Part shown: positions 9,111-17,599 of the stretch, piece by piece | Layout: the number at the start of each line of letters is the position of its first letter | How positions within the stretch are numbered: position 1 is the first letter of the stretch | NCBI RefSeq assembly: GCF_020216025.1 | Contig: NZ_JAIWNC010000019.1 | Coordinates: 1 to 64,000, forward strand | Source of the DNA: Jidongwangia harbinensis | Lineage (GTDB): Bacteria > Actinomycetota > Actinomycetes > Mycobacteriales > Micromonosporaceae | Length of the DNA stretch: 64,000 nucleotides | Direction of reading: 5' to 3' | The notes under the pieces: model-generated | What the model was told of the DNA's origin: nothing | Seen by the model: the letters and a program-made list of their open reading frames with translations, nothing else | The model's database searches: none | Made by a program: the position numbers and the translations under genes

Positions 9111-10145
9111 GTGGAGGAGCACTATGAGCGGCTGTTGTCGGCGCAGGGGTGGGACTCGGTAGCGTTGTGCTTCACGTACGCCAAGGGTCTCGATGAAGCA
9201 GCGCTGATCACGGCGTTCGGCGGGGATCCTTCGGCGACGATGCCGCAGGCGGAGCTGTTCGAGACGCTGGCCGGTTTCCACTACAGCAGGGTGCCGGCAG
9301 CGCTGCTGGTCGCTGACCTGGGTGGCTGGTGTGTGGGTATTGAGCCCAACGGCTACCAGGGCAGCCGGCCCGAGGTGCTGCGCCGTGCTGCGGTCGGCGG
9401 GGCGGCGGTGAGTGTGTACTGGAACGTCAACGCAACCAACGCGTTCAGTTATGCGACCGGTGGCCGTACCGTCGTCGGCTTCGACATGCTGGACCCACAG
9501 TCGCCGTATGGTGCGGACCCGCACATCCTGGACGCGGAGATGGCCGATCTGCGGTTCGGCGGCGAGATCTTCGAGTCGTACGTGGCAGGGCTGGTGCTGG
9601 CGGAGCGGGTGACCGGGGTCCGGCTGCCGGCCGACCTGCCGCAACGCGAGCTCGTCGGCGCTGTGCTGAAGAAGGTTCCGGAGGACCTCGTCCCGGAGCA
9701 CGGGGCCGGTCACCCGGCGTTGGGCGATCCCTTTGTCCAGCAGGTGCTGGCCGTGCCGACCGCGGACAAGCTGCGGGCGATCGACGGTTTCCTGGCCCGG
9801 CTTGTGGCCGAGGACTCGGGTGTCATCGAGGAACCGGTGATCCGGGCGAGTGTCGAGGCGTTCCGCGACGGGGAACTGGCAGCGGGCCTGCGCGACGCGC
9901 TCCTGGCGGTACAGGAACGCTACCGGGCCACACACCGCGCCACGCTGCAGCTTCCTGTGGCCGATCGGGGCAATGCGCTGGAACTCCTCCACGCGGTGCA
10001 GGATGTCGTCGCGGCTCTGCTGCCTGACCAGCGCAGGCTCGGCCGCGACTCCGTCCGCTACCGCAGCTACCAGCTTCGAGACACCGGCCGGAGCCTCCAA
10101 GCCTACGTATTGGAGCAGTGCGCCGTCCGCGCGAAATACCCCTGA
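9111..10145 (+). CDS. DUF6461-like protein
   Basis: A 344-aa soluble protein. The N-terminal half has the pattern VALCFTYAKGLDEAALITAFGGD...LLVADLGGWCVGIEPNGYQGSRPEVLRRAA...SVYWNVNATNAFSYA. This is the arrangement seen in DUF6461 proteins, common in actinomycetes and of unknown function. The C-terminal 150 residues are helical and not recognised. The start is GTG 9111, only four bases after the upstream stop and without a clear ribosome binding site, so translation may depend on read-on from upstream. Family assignment is from memory of the motif order and is moderately certain. Confidence 0.65.
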   Translation: MEEHYERLLSAQGWDSVALCFTYAKGLDEAALITAFGGDPSATMPQAELFETLAGFHYSRVPAALLVADLGGWCVGIEPNGYQGSRPEVLRRAAVGGAAVSVYWNVNATNAFSYATGGRTVVGFDMLDPQSPYGADPHILDAEMADLRFGGEIFESYVAGLVLAERVTGVRLPADLPQRELVGAVLKKVPEDLVPEHGAGHPALGDPFVQQVLAVPTADKLRAIDGFLARLVAEDSGVIEEPVIRASVEAFRDGELAAGLRDALLAVQERYRATHRATLQLPVADRGNALELLHAVQDVVAALLPDQRRLGRDSVRYRSYQLRDTGRSLQAYVLEQCAVRAKYP

Positions 10146-10282
10146 TCGGCGGAGCCCCGATCGTGGGCGGCGGAAGCGTTCCGCGCGGGGGATGGTGCGG
10201 GACTGAACAGCCATCCCGCCTTCCAGGCGCGCTCAGCGAATTGTGATGATCACGGTCTCTGCTGGAGCACTAGAGTAAGGGA

Positions 10283-11524
10283 ATGTCGGCGGATAAGCCC
10301 CTTACCCTGTGGGCGGGGCGCGTGGCAGCGCTACTGGGCATCGTGCTCGTCGCGCTCACCCTGCGCCAGACGGTTGCGGTGATGTCGCCGATCCTCGACA
10401 ACATCCGGGTGGACGTCCCGATCTCGGACATCGGCGCGGGGCTGCTCGGCACGTTGCCACCGATCCTGCTGGCGGTGTCGGGGGTCGTCGCGCCGCGCAT
10501 CGCCCGCGGCATCGGCCTGCACGGCGGCATCGTGCTGGCGCTGCTGCTCATGACCTTCGGCCATCTCGTGCGCGCGGCCGCTCCGGGCTAGGTGGTGCTG
10601 CTGGTCGGCAGCGTCGTCGCGCTTGCCGGCACGGGCATCGGCAATGTGCTGTTGCCGCCGATCGTGCGGCGCTACTTCCCCGACCGGACAGCGTCGCTGA
10701 CCGCCGTCTACGTCTGCATCCTGGGCGTGAGCACGGCCCTGCCGGCCGCGGTCGCCGCCCCGGTCGCCGAGCAGGTCGGATGGCGGTTCTCGCTCGGCAT
10801 CTGGGCGGTGACCGCGGTGGTCGCGCTCGTTCCGTGGCTCGTCATCATCACGCGGGAGCGCCGCCGACGACTCTCAGATGCCGACGCCGTCGAGTCCCCG
10901 CCCACCACCATCATCACGCGACTGTGGCGGTCCCGCGTGGCCCTGTCGATCACCGTCGTGTTTTCGACCAGCACGATCCTTACCTACGCGTGTTTCGCCT
11001 GGCTGCCCGAGATCCTCGGCGACATCGCCGGCTCGACACCGGCCGAAGCCGGCGTGCTGCTCGCCGTCACCGGCATCATCAGCGCGCCCATCGCGCTCAT
11101 CGCGCCTCTGCTCGTCGCACGGCTGCGCGATGTCAGCCGACTGATCGCCGCCGGCATCGCCAGCTTCGTGCTCGGCTACCTCGGCCTGCTGCTGGCGCCC
11201 GCGACACTCACACTGCTCTGGGTACTGCTCATCGGCTCGGGGTCGATCCTGTTCCCGGTCAGCCTCGTTCTCATCAACCTACGCACCCGAACCCAGGGCG
11301 GCACCATCGCGCTGAGCGGATTCGCCCAGGGGATCGCGTACGCGCTCGGCGCGCTCGGTCCCCTGCTCGTCGGGCTGCTGCACGACGTGAGCGGCGGGTG
11401 GACCCTGCCTCTGCTGTTTCTGCTCGCCGTCGCCCTCGTGGCGGCGATCCCGGCGTTCACGCTGGCCAAGCCCACGTTCGTCGAGGACGAGCTCGCCCGC
11501 TCGTACTCCAGCCGAGGATCGTGA
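10283..11524 (+). pseudogene. MFS transporter (CynX/NimT-like) interrupted by an in-frame TAG
   Basis: Two consecutive segments in the same frame, 102 and 310 aa, are separated only by TAG at 10589-10591. Together they give a normal 12-helix major facilitator of about 413 aa. It starts with RVAALLGIVLVALTLRQTVAVMSPIL and runs through SVVALAGTGIGNVLLPPIVRRYFP to YALGALGPLLVGLLHDVSGGW, features of the CynX/NimT cyanate/nitroimidazole-transporter group. The stop falls at ...AAPG-stop-VVLLVG..., where the family normally has tryptophan, so a single G-to-A change of TGG would explain it. Either the gene is dead, TAG is suppressed, or this is a sequencing error. RBS AAGGG precedes the ATG. Confidence 0.75.
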
Positions 11525-11843
11525 TCACGGTTCGACGAGCGCCTTCTCGTCTTCTCGAGCGAGATGCTGCTGTGGTGCATCGGCCGCCGCTACCGGGCAA
11601 ACTTCCGGCGATCCGAGCTGGTTCTGCGAGGCCTGGGTAATGTTCGCCGGCCCATGGAGTCAACGGTCAGGAAACGCGCCTTGCCGCGGGCAGATCCGGG
11701 TGAGCCATCGTCGTCGCTGTGGTCTTCCCGCTTGAAGAGTTGGAGCCGGCGGTCCGGGGACGAGCAGGTACCTGGGCGGCGGGGCGTTCGGCGGGCCGAG
11801 GCGCGGGCTGAACTGTTCGGCCGTATGCGGCAGGCTGGCGGGC
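11525..11843. other. Intergenic stretch without a visible gene
   Basis: About 320 bp between the broken transporter and the DinB-like gene. No open frame with a ribosome binding site or known motif, and no strong inverted repeat that I could find. Confidence 0.35.
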
Positions 11844-12434
11844 ATGGCTGACATGGGTGATCCGAAGACCGTGCTGCACCACTACCTTCAGGCGACTCGC
11901 GAGGACCTGATCTGGAAGCTCGACGGGCTGAGCGAACGCGATGCCCGGCTGCCCCGCACGTCGACCGGCAACAATCTGCTCGGAGTCGTGAAGCACTGCC
12001 TCAATATCGAGGCCGGCTACTTCGGCCCCACCTTCGGGCGTGAGTTCCCGACGCCCGAGGACCTGGTCCCGACGGCCGCGTTCGACGAGGACCCGCAGGC
12101 GGACTGGTATGCGCGAGAGGACGAGACGAAGGACGGGCTGATCGACCTCTACCGTCGCGTCGGGGCCTTCGCGGACCAGACGATCGAGCAGCTACCGCTC
12201 GACGCGCCCGGGCGGGTGCCGTGGTGGCGGCCCGGCGGGCAGGACGTGACCCTGCAACGCATCATCGTCCACGTGATCTACGACCTCACCCGCCACGCGG
12301 GCCAGGCCGACATCATGCGCGAGCAGCACGACGGGTCGATCGGCTGGCAGCGGGGAAGCTCCAACGTTCCCGACGGCTACGACTGGCCCGCGTATGTCTC
12401 CAAGCTCACCGCGCTTGCCGACCGGTTCCAGTAG
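11844..12434 (+). CDS. DinB-like protein (DUF664)
   Basis: A 196-aa four-helix-bundle protein of the DinB/YfiT metal-dependent superfamily, DUF664 branch. It shows LIWKLDGLSERDARLPRTSTGNNLLGVVKHCLNIEAGYFG at residues 18-57 and LQRIIVHVIYDLTRHAGQADIMRE near 137-160. The histidines at VVKH, IVH and TRHAGQAD sit where the superfamily binds its metal. Many relatives are thiol transferases or have no known activity. ATG start preceded by a GGC-rich leader rather than a strong ribosome binding site. Monocistronic. Confidence 0.85.
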   Translation: MADMGDPKTVLHHYLQATREDLIWKLDGLSERDARLPRTSTGNNLLGVVKHCLNIEAGYFGPTFGREFPTPEDLVPTAAFDEDPQADWYAREDETKDGLIDLYRRVGAFADQTIEQLPLDAPGRVPWWRPGGQDVTLQRIIVHVIYDLTRHAGQADIMREQHDGSIGWQRGSSNVPDGYDWPAYVSKLTALADRFQ

Positions 12435-12440
12435 GGGTTT

Positions 12441-12720
12441 GGCCGGCGGCCGGAACAGCCGATCCTCACCCGCGGCATGATGGTCTGGCTGGCGACCGTC
12501 GGGATCGTCGTCGGAGCGTCATCGGGTGGGCCGAACGGTCCTACTCGGCGGAGGTCGCCCACACCATGGGCGTCGTGACGTTCTCCCTGTTCGCGCTGTT
12601 CTTCTCGATCGCCGCCAAGGACGAGCGACGGAGGTTCGCCGTGCGCCCTCGGCGCCGGCTCACCGGCACACCCGCGTGGAAGGGGAGCCGCCCACCGTCT
12701 TCTCACTCGACGTGGATGAT
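12441..12720 (+). pseudogene. Shredded C-terminus of a cation-transporting P-type ATPase
   Basis: Directly after the DinB gene one frame reads RRPEQPILTRGMMVWLATVG, a signature of the last membrane helices of P-type cation ATPases. After a frameshift near 12520 the next frame continues with VIGWAERSYSAEVAHTMGVV and TFSLFALFFSIAAKDERR. A third frame ends VFSLDVD near 12700. Family pattern: PEQPILTRGMMVWLA...A.TMGLVTFSLFNVFFSL...DERRSVFSLD. The rest of the roughly 900-aa gene is absent, so this is a decayed remnant that fills the apparent gap. Confidence 0.75.
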
Positions 12721-12753
12721 GACGGCCGGCGCTCCCGTCGGAAACCTGGAGCC

Positions 12754-13188
12754 ATGGCACGCAGTGAGCGCCGGGCAGGCGCGGTTCCCATCCTCGGGTT
12801 GTTGGTGATGATCGCCGGTGCGGTTCTCGTCGTGGCCGGCGTGATCACCTACGGCGTCGTCAGCGCCACCCTGGCCGACCAGAACATCACCGTGTCGGAC
12901 GACGCCGAGTACTTCGCGGGACAGCACGTCACGCAGCCGTGGGAGGCGTACGCCCAGGCCGACGTGATCGCGAAGCACGCCGGTGAGATGGCGGGCGGGA
13001 AGACGTACGCCGAGTTGCCGCGGGACGACCCGAACCGCGACTCGGTGATGGACGCGTCCTTCCTGCAGGCATCGTTGTTCACCTCGGTCGTGGCCTTCGG
13101 TGTCGCCGCGCTCGCAGCCGGGCTGGGCGTGGTGTTCGTCCTGATCGGGCTTGCTCTGCGTCGGGTGGCTGCCGCAGAGCGTGGGTAG
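12754..13188 (+). CDS. Two-TM membrane protein of unknown function
   Basis: About 144 aa from ATG 12754. One membrane helix near the N-terminus (VPILGLLVMIAGAVLVVAGVITYGVV) and a second near the C-terminus (ASLFTSVVAFGVAALAAGLGVVFVLIGLAL) flank an extracellular loop of about 75 residues containing DDAEYFAGQHVTQPWEAYAQADVIAKHA. Similar actinobacterial proteins are often labelled as LigA-like, a name without functional support. No catalytic motif is seen. The gene begins just after the ATPase remnant. Confidence 0.75.
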   Translation: MARSERRAGAVPILGLLVMIAGAVLVVAGVITYGVVSATLADQNITVSDDAEYFAGQHVTQPWEAYAQADVIAKHAGEMAGGKTYAELPRDDPNRDSVMDASFLQASLFTSVVAFGVAALAAGLGVVFVLIGLALRRVAAAERG

Positions 13189-13289
13189 GACGCCGACCGG
13201 ACCGCAGAAGCTCATCCGCGGGGAAGGAGGCACACCCGGCGGGCCGTCCCGGCATCGTAGGCAAACGACTCCGACAGGGAGAGATGACG

Positions 13290-13820
13290 ATGGCTGTCGA
13301 CACGTTCATGGTCTACGTCGGTGTGTATCCCAGCGTTGCCGCCGCGGAGGCGGACTACGACCTGGTGAAGGATCTGCACCGCAAGGTGGGTCTGATCGAC
13401 GCGTACGACGCCGCGGTTCTCGAGCGTCGACCGGGCGGGAAGACCAAGATAGTCAAGAAGCACGAGACGCCGACCCGGGTGGGCGGGGTGCTGGGCGGCG
13501 GGTTCGGTCTCGCCACCGGCCTGATCGTGGCGCTGTTCCCGTTCGCCGCGATCGGCGGCGGCCTGCTGGCGGCGACCACTGCCGGCGGAGCCGTTCTCGG
13601 GTCGCTGGCCGGCCACGCAGCGGCCGGGATGAGCCGGCGGGATCTCCAGGAACTCGGTGAGCATTTCGACACCGGAGACGCCGGCCTGGTGGTCATCGCC
13701 GTCTCCGACATGGGCGCCAAGGTGGAACGGGCGATGGAGCGGGCGGCCAAGGTGGAGGCCCGGCGGCTGACCGCCGACACCACCGAGATCGAGCAGGACG
13801 CCAAGTCCGCCGGGGCATGA
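13290..13820 (+). CDS. DUF1269 family protein
   Basis: About 176 aa from ATG 13290, which has AGGGAG seven bases upstream; ATG 13284 is also in frame but too close to it. The pattern MVYVGVYPSVAAAEADYDLVKDLHRKVGLIDAYDAAVLERR, followed by the glycine-rich hydrophobic hairpin VGGVLGGGFGLATGLIVALFPFAAIGGGLLAATTAGG and a C-terminal basic/acidic helix, fits DUF1269 membrane-associated proteins. Function is unknown; relatives often appear near stress genes. Four bases separate it from the next gene, so they are probably one transcription unit. Confidence 0.8.
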   Translation: MAVDTFMVYVGVYPSVAAAEADYDLVKDLHRKVGLIDAYDAAVLERRPGGKTKIVKKHETPTRVGGVLGGGFGLATGLIVALFPFAAIGGGLLAATTAGGAVLGSLAGHAAAGMSRRDLQELGEHFDTGDAGLVVIAVSDMGAKVERAMERAAKVEARRLTADTTEIEQDAKSAGA

Positions 13821-13824
13821 CGCC

Positions 13825-14211
13825 ATGATCGAGGAGTTGGCCGATCTGCCGGACGGTGTTCTCGGGTTCCGGTTCGCCGGCCCGGTGAGCCGGGAGGAGT
13901 ACCTCGGCGTGTTCCTCCCACCCACCAAAGCCATGCTGGACAGTGGTCGGAAGGTGCGTCTCGTCCTCGTCATCGAGAACGACTTCGGCTGGTTCCAGCC
14001 CGGGGCGTTCTGGGAGGATCTGAAGTTCGGCATCGGGCCGGGCATCGCGCACCACAGCGCCTGGGAACGGATGGCGATCGTCTCCGACGCCGACTGGATC
14101 CGCCACGCGATGAGCGTGTTCGGCTGGATGGTCCCCGGCGAAGCCCGGGCCTTCCCCGCCGCGGAGCTGGACGGGGCGACAGCGTGGGTCGCGAACCCCG
14201 AAGCTGTGTGA
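13825..14211 (+). CDS. STAS/SpoIIAA-like protein
   Basis: A 128-aa protein with the SpoIIAA-like pattern: MIEELADLPDGVLGFRFAGPVSREEYLGVFLPPTKAML at residues 1-38, the strand VRLVLVIENDFGWFQPGAFWEDLKFG, then ERMAIVSDADWIRHAMSVFGWMVPGEARAFPAAELDGATAWV. This is the STAS-type fold of the SpoIIAA-like family, which may bind lipids or partner proteins and has no proven enzymatic role. It sits four bases downstream of the DUF1269 gene. ATG start with GACGCC upstream, so translation is probably coupled. Confidence 0.8.
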   Translation: MIEELADLPDGVLGFRFAGPVSREEYLGVFLPPTKAMLDSGRKVRLVLVIENDFGWFQPGAFWEDLKFGIGPGIAHHSAWERMAIVSDADWIRHAMSVFGWMVPGEARAFPAAELDGATAWVANPEAV

Positions 14212-14260
14212 CGCCGGGGCTACCCGACGGTGGCGACCCGGTCCGGGATCGACGGGGTGG

Positions 14261-15766
14261 TCACCGTCCGGTGGGGACGTCGAGGGGCGTGACGAGCCAG
14301 TCCACGCTGCCGCCGGTCCGCTGGTAGGCGCGGTAGCCGTCGAGGTACGGCTCGCCGGTCTCGAGCGCCCGCGCCGTGCCCTCGAGCAGTTCGGTGACCG
14401 AGGCCGGCCACTGCCCGAAGAACGTGCCGCCGTAGCCGGTCGTCTCGCCGACCCGGCCGCGGCCGCCGGGTCGCTGGTCGACCACCAGCTGGCTGCCGGC
14501 GGCGGTCGTCGCGAACGGCACGAAGTGACGGCTCCACGGCTGGTAGGCCCGGTCCGGCAGGGGTTTGGCGGCCCGACAGCTCAGCCCCCACTGCGCCAGG
14601 ATCCGCTGCAGGCCGGCCGGGGCGTATGCCCTCGGCAGGATGGCACCCGCCCCGCCCTCCGCGGCGCCGTCGTGCCGGCGCAGCGAGGCGACCAGGTCGG
14701 GCGGAAAGGCCACCGCCATCTGCCGCTGGAGGGCCTCGATCGCCTCGGTGGCGGCCGGCGGGCGCAGGTCCGCCCGGCTCGCCGGCGCGTGCCGGGCCAG
14801 CCATGTCTCGATGCGCCGCCAGGCGGCGTCGACCCGGGCCGTGGTGGCCGCGTCCGGCGGGGTGAGGGCCGGCCGGCCCACCGGCCTGGAGCAGTCGTCC
14901 GGCGACGGTACCGGCAACGACTGGGCGCGGGCGCGTGCGTGAGCCAGGGCGCGGGCGTGGTGCTCGGCGACGGCCTCGCTCTCCGGCCCGGAGTACTGCA
15001 GGCGCGTCGGCAGGGGCCCGGCCATCCGTGGTGGGGTGTTCCGCTCGACCGTCGTCACCGCGATCCGTGCCTCGGTGGTGTGCTCCACCCAGCCGAGCCC
15101 GCAGGCCAGCACGACCAACACGACGAAGACGGCGACGAGCCCGAGGAGGATCCGCCGGCCCCTGCTCGGTTCCGGCCGGGGCTCGGGGCCGGGCGCGCCC
15201 GTGGCCCGCAGCGCCGGCGTGAACCACGACGCCGCCGTCTCTCTGTCCGGGTCGTCGGGCCGGTCCCCGGGGATGCGACCGGCCGGCGTGACCGGCAGGG
15301 CCGCCTCGTCGAGGTCGCCGACCACCACGACCGTCGTCGGGACGGTGAGCCCGCCCAGCGCGGCGAGCGCGAGCGTGGTGTGGTTGACCGGGTCGGCACC
15401 CGGGCCGGTCACCACGACCGCACCGCCGCGGGTGCGCGCCGCGAGGTCGGCGAGGGACCAGCCGCCGCGGCCGATCGGCACCAGAAGCCCGGTCGACGCC
15501 ACCACCAGCACCAGATCGTGCGAGGCGGCGAGCCCTCGCACCAGCACGGCGGCGTCGCGCACCCCGGTCTTCCCCGGCGAGTGCATCACGACAGACGTCG
15601 CCACGCCGCCGGCCGAGAACCCGTCCGGCGGCGGATCGAGGGCCACCAGCGCCATCCGTACGGACGACGACGCCACCACCGCCGACGCCGCCACCCACGC
15701 GTCGACCTCGACCGAGGTTGACGCGATCATCCACGGGCCGCCGGGCGGCCATCCAGGCGAAAACAC
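14261..15766 (-). CDS. Degenerate dethiobiotin-synthetase-like domain fused to SMI1/KNR4 domain
   Basis: About 501 aa from GTG 15766; ATG 15730 is an alternative start nearer the first domain. Residues about 13-180 follow the BioD fold order: VVIV-like start STSVEVDAWVAAS where BioD has GTDTEVGKT, then VVASTGLLVPIGRGGWSLADLAARTRGGAVVVTGPGADPVNHTTLALAAL. The P-loop GKT is replaced by DAW, so ATP binding is probably lost. A membrane helix follows (LLGLVAVFVVLVVLACGLGWV, about 206-226). The C-terminal domain has EAIEALQRQMAVAFPPDLVASLRRHDGA...FVPFATTAAGSQLVVDQRPGG, an SMI1/KNR4 pattern. Function unknown; SMI1-type domains often act as immunity or regulatory modules. Confidence 0.7.
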   Translation of the reverse strand: MFSPGWPPGGPWMIASTSVEVDAWVAASAVVASSSVRMALVALDPPPDGFSAGGVATSVVMHSPGKTGVRDAAVLVRGLAASHDLVLVVASTGLLVPIGRGGWSLADLAARTRGGAVVVTGPGADPVNHTTLALAALGGLTVPTTVVVVGDLDEAALPVTPAGRIPGDRPDDPDRETAASWFTPALRATGAPGPEPRPEPSRGRRILLGLVAVFVVLVVLACGLGWVEHTTEARIAVTTVERNTPPRMAGPLPTRLQYSGPESEAVAEHHARALAHARARAQSLPVPSPDDCSRPVGRPALTPPDAATTARVDAAWRRIETWLARHAPASRADLRPPAATEAIEALQRQMAVAFPPDLVASLRRHDGAAEGGAGAILPRAYAPAGLQRILAQWGLSCRAAKPLPDRAYQPWSRHFVPFATTAAGSQLVVDQRPGGRGRVGETTGYGGTFFGQWPASVTELLEGTARALETGEPYLDGYRAYQRTGGSVDWLVTPLDVPTGR

Positions 15767-15922
15767 CCCGGCACCCTAGCGAAGGGCGATCCCCGCCGCT
15801 GCCCCTCGCCGGAGGTGTGGCCGGGAGTCCGTCCGCTCCGTCGCATGTGGACGAGGTGTCGCATCCGGCCGAACTTCCGTAGCCTCCATACTTAGATGTC
15901 TGTCAATGCTTGGGGGAGTGGC

Positions 15923-16558
15923 ATGGTAGGAGCACTCACCGTCGGCGGTCTCCTGGCGTCGCTGCTGGTGGCGCCTCTGGCCGGACGGCCGGCGGATGAT
16001 CCGTCGATTCCGGCAGAGCGCCTCAAGGTCACGGTGGTGACGACCAACGGCAGCGGCTGCACCGCTCCGGCGCTGATGACGGCGAGCGTTTCGGAGGACA
16101 ACTCGGCGTTCACCGTGACCTTCGGCCCCGAGTACCGGGCCGGCGTCGGGACGCCGCTCCGGCCGGCGGATGCCCGCAAGAACTGCGAACTCAACGTGGT
16201 CCTGGAGCCGCCGGCGGGCTTCACGTTCGCGTTCTCCGCCAGCCGCCTGAGTGGTAGCGGCACGCTGGCGGCGGGCGCGACCGGGGCGGCGCGCTGGCAC
16301 ACCTACTTCGCCGGTCAATCCCAAACGACATATCGGGCCCACCGGCTCGCCGGTCCGTTCGACGGACCCTGGACCGCCGGCGCCGTCCACGCGCCCGAAG
16401 CGCTGATCTGGCATCCGTGCGGGGAACTGCGCAACGACAACTTCAGTACCGAGGTACGCGTCAGCGCCGGCACCTCGGACCCGGCGGCGACGACCAGCTT
16501 CGTCAGCCTGGAGTCCAGCACCACCGACCTGATCTGGCGTCCCTGCCCGGTCACCTGA
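15923..16558 (+). CDS. DUF4360 secreted protein
   Basis: About 211 aa from ATG 15923; an in-frame ATG at 15896 would add nine residues. The signal peptide (VGALTVGGLLASLLVAPLAG) is followed by the family hallmarks VVTTNGSGC, VSEDNSAFTVTF, ARKNCELNVVLEPPAGFTFA, a YFAGQSQTTY-AHRLAGPFDGPW segment, WHPCGELRNDNFSTEVRVSAG and a final cysteine. Conserved cysteines suggest disulfides outside the cell. DUF4360 proteins are widespread secreted proteins of actinomycetes and fungi, of unknown function. Monocistronic. Confidence 0.85.
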   Translation: MVGALTVGGLLASLLVAPLAGRPADDPSIPAERLKVTVVTTNGSGCTAPALMTASVSEDNSAFTVTFGPEYRAGVGTPLRPADARKNCELNVVLEPPAGFTFAFSASRLSGSGTLAAGATGAARWHTYFAGQSQTTYRAHRLAGPFDGPWTAGAVHAPEALIWHPCGELRNDNFSTEVRVSAGTSDPAATTSFVSLESSTTDLIWRPCPVT

Positions 16559-16565
16559 ACCAGCG

Positions 16566-17411
16566 TCAGCGGGTCCGGCCCGGGAAACGCCTGCCGACCG
16601 GCCGGCGGCCGCCGGCTCGCGGCCTCGGCTCGGCCGCCACGCGGGAGGAGGTCGCGGCGCGGCGGGCCTCCGCCGCCACCGTCTCGTCGGCGTCCTTCTC
16701 CAGCTCCTGGCGGATGTGCGGCGGGACGATCGAGGAGGTCGCCATCGCACGCCGTACGTCCGCCGAGCGGTCGTCGAGCAGCGAGCGGAGGTCGGTCTCG
16801 GTCAACTCCACCGCCTGAACCAGCGTGGCGCGCACCTCGGGCGACGAGTCCTGGGCCAGGGTGTGCCGCTGCTCGGGGGTGGTCCGCCGGTTGACGGCAA
16901 GCCCTCTGCGTACGCGAAGGGTCCGGTCTTGCAGCAGGGCGGAGATGGCGTCCGGGTCGCTGGTGTGACTGGCGAGCCGCGACCGGACCTCCGGGGAGGC
17001 GTCCTCGGTGAGGGCCGCTGCCAACTCGGGCTCCAGCGCCGGCATCTCCGCCAGCAGGCCGCGCAGCTCCTTGTCCGGTGCGGTCGACATCACCCGGCGT
17101 ACGCGGGCGTCGCACGCCGGATTGGTCGCGACCGCCCAGCGCACCCGTCGATCCGTGTCGCCGAGGAGGCGCAGCAGGTCGCCCTGGGAGACGGCGGGAT
17201 TCTGCGCGACCGTCTCGCGGACGGCGCGGTCACGGTCGCGCGCGAGATGCCGCAGCGTCTGCGTCTGCACATCGGCGCGGGCCGCAACCGCCACCCGGAC
17301 CTGAGGTGACGGGTCGGAGGCGAGCTCGAAGAGGGTCTCCGGGGTGGTCGTGTGGTCCTGTGCGAGGGAGACCCGCGCATCGATGTCGCCGGTCGCGCGT
17401 TGACTGCCCAT
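16566..17411 (-). CDS. Leucine-rich-repeat-variant (LRV) helical repeat protein
   Basis: About 281 aa from ATG 17411; open frame continues upstream but without a likely start. Almost the whole protein is repeats of about 24 residues of the form LA-x-D-x-x-x-x-VR-x-x-VA-x-NP, for example LARDRDRAVRETVAQNP, LLGDTDRRVRWAVATNP, ALTEDASPEVRSRLASH and LLQDRTLRVRRGLAVN. This is the LRV/HEAT-like pattern and should form a curved binding scaffold. No iron-sulfur cluster cysteine motif is present. The C-terminus is basic (RPRAGGRRPVGRRFPGRTR). The ligand is unknown. It is convergent with the DUF4360 gene, seven bases apart. Confidence 0.8.
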   Translation of the reverse strand: MGSQRATGDIDARVSLAQDHTTTPETLFELASDPSPQVRVAVAARADVQTQTLRHLARDRDRAVRETVAQNPAVSQGDLLRLLGDTDRRVRWAVATNPACDARVRRVMSTAPDKELRGLLAEMPALEPELAAALTEDASPEVRSRLASHTSDPDAISALLQDRTLRVRRGLAVNRRTTPEQRHTLAQDSSPEVRATLVQAVELTETDLRSLLDDRSADVRRAMATSSIVPPHIRQELEKDADETVAAEARRAATSSRVAAEPRPRAGGRRPVGRRFPGRTR

Positions 17412-17599
17412 GGTCAGGATTGTCGCAGGCCGCGAGCGCCGGCTGCGCTCGCGGCCTCGAGCGGGCCCGGAGGTCAATCGTTGGCGGACCGCGCCCGCGT
17501 GCCCGCGGCGCAGGCCAGATCGCGAGCCGGGCGGTCGCCGGTGGTCGGAAAGCGGGTCACCGGGTCGGCACCGGAGCGCAGAGGTGTACGCGCCACGGA

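Noticed and set aside
14220..15752. A 510-codon minus-strand frame overlapping the BioD-like/SMI1 gene
   Set aside because: Its translation is Arg/Gly/Ala-rich without domain signatures, while the neighbouring frame ending at 14261 carries both domains and a membrane helix.
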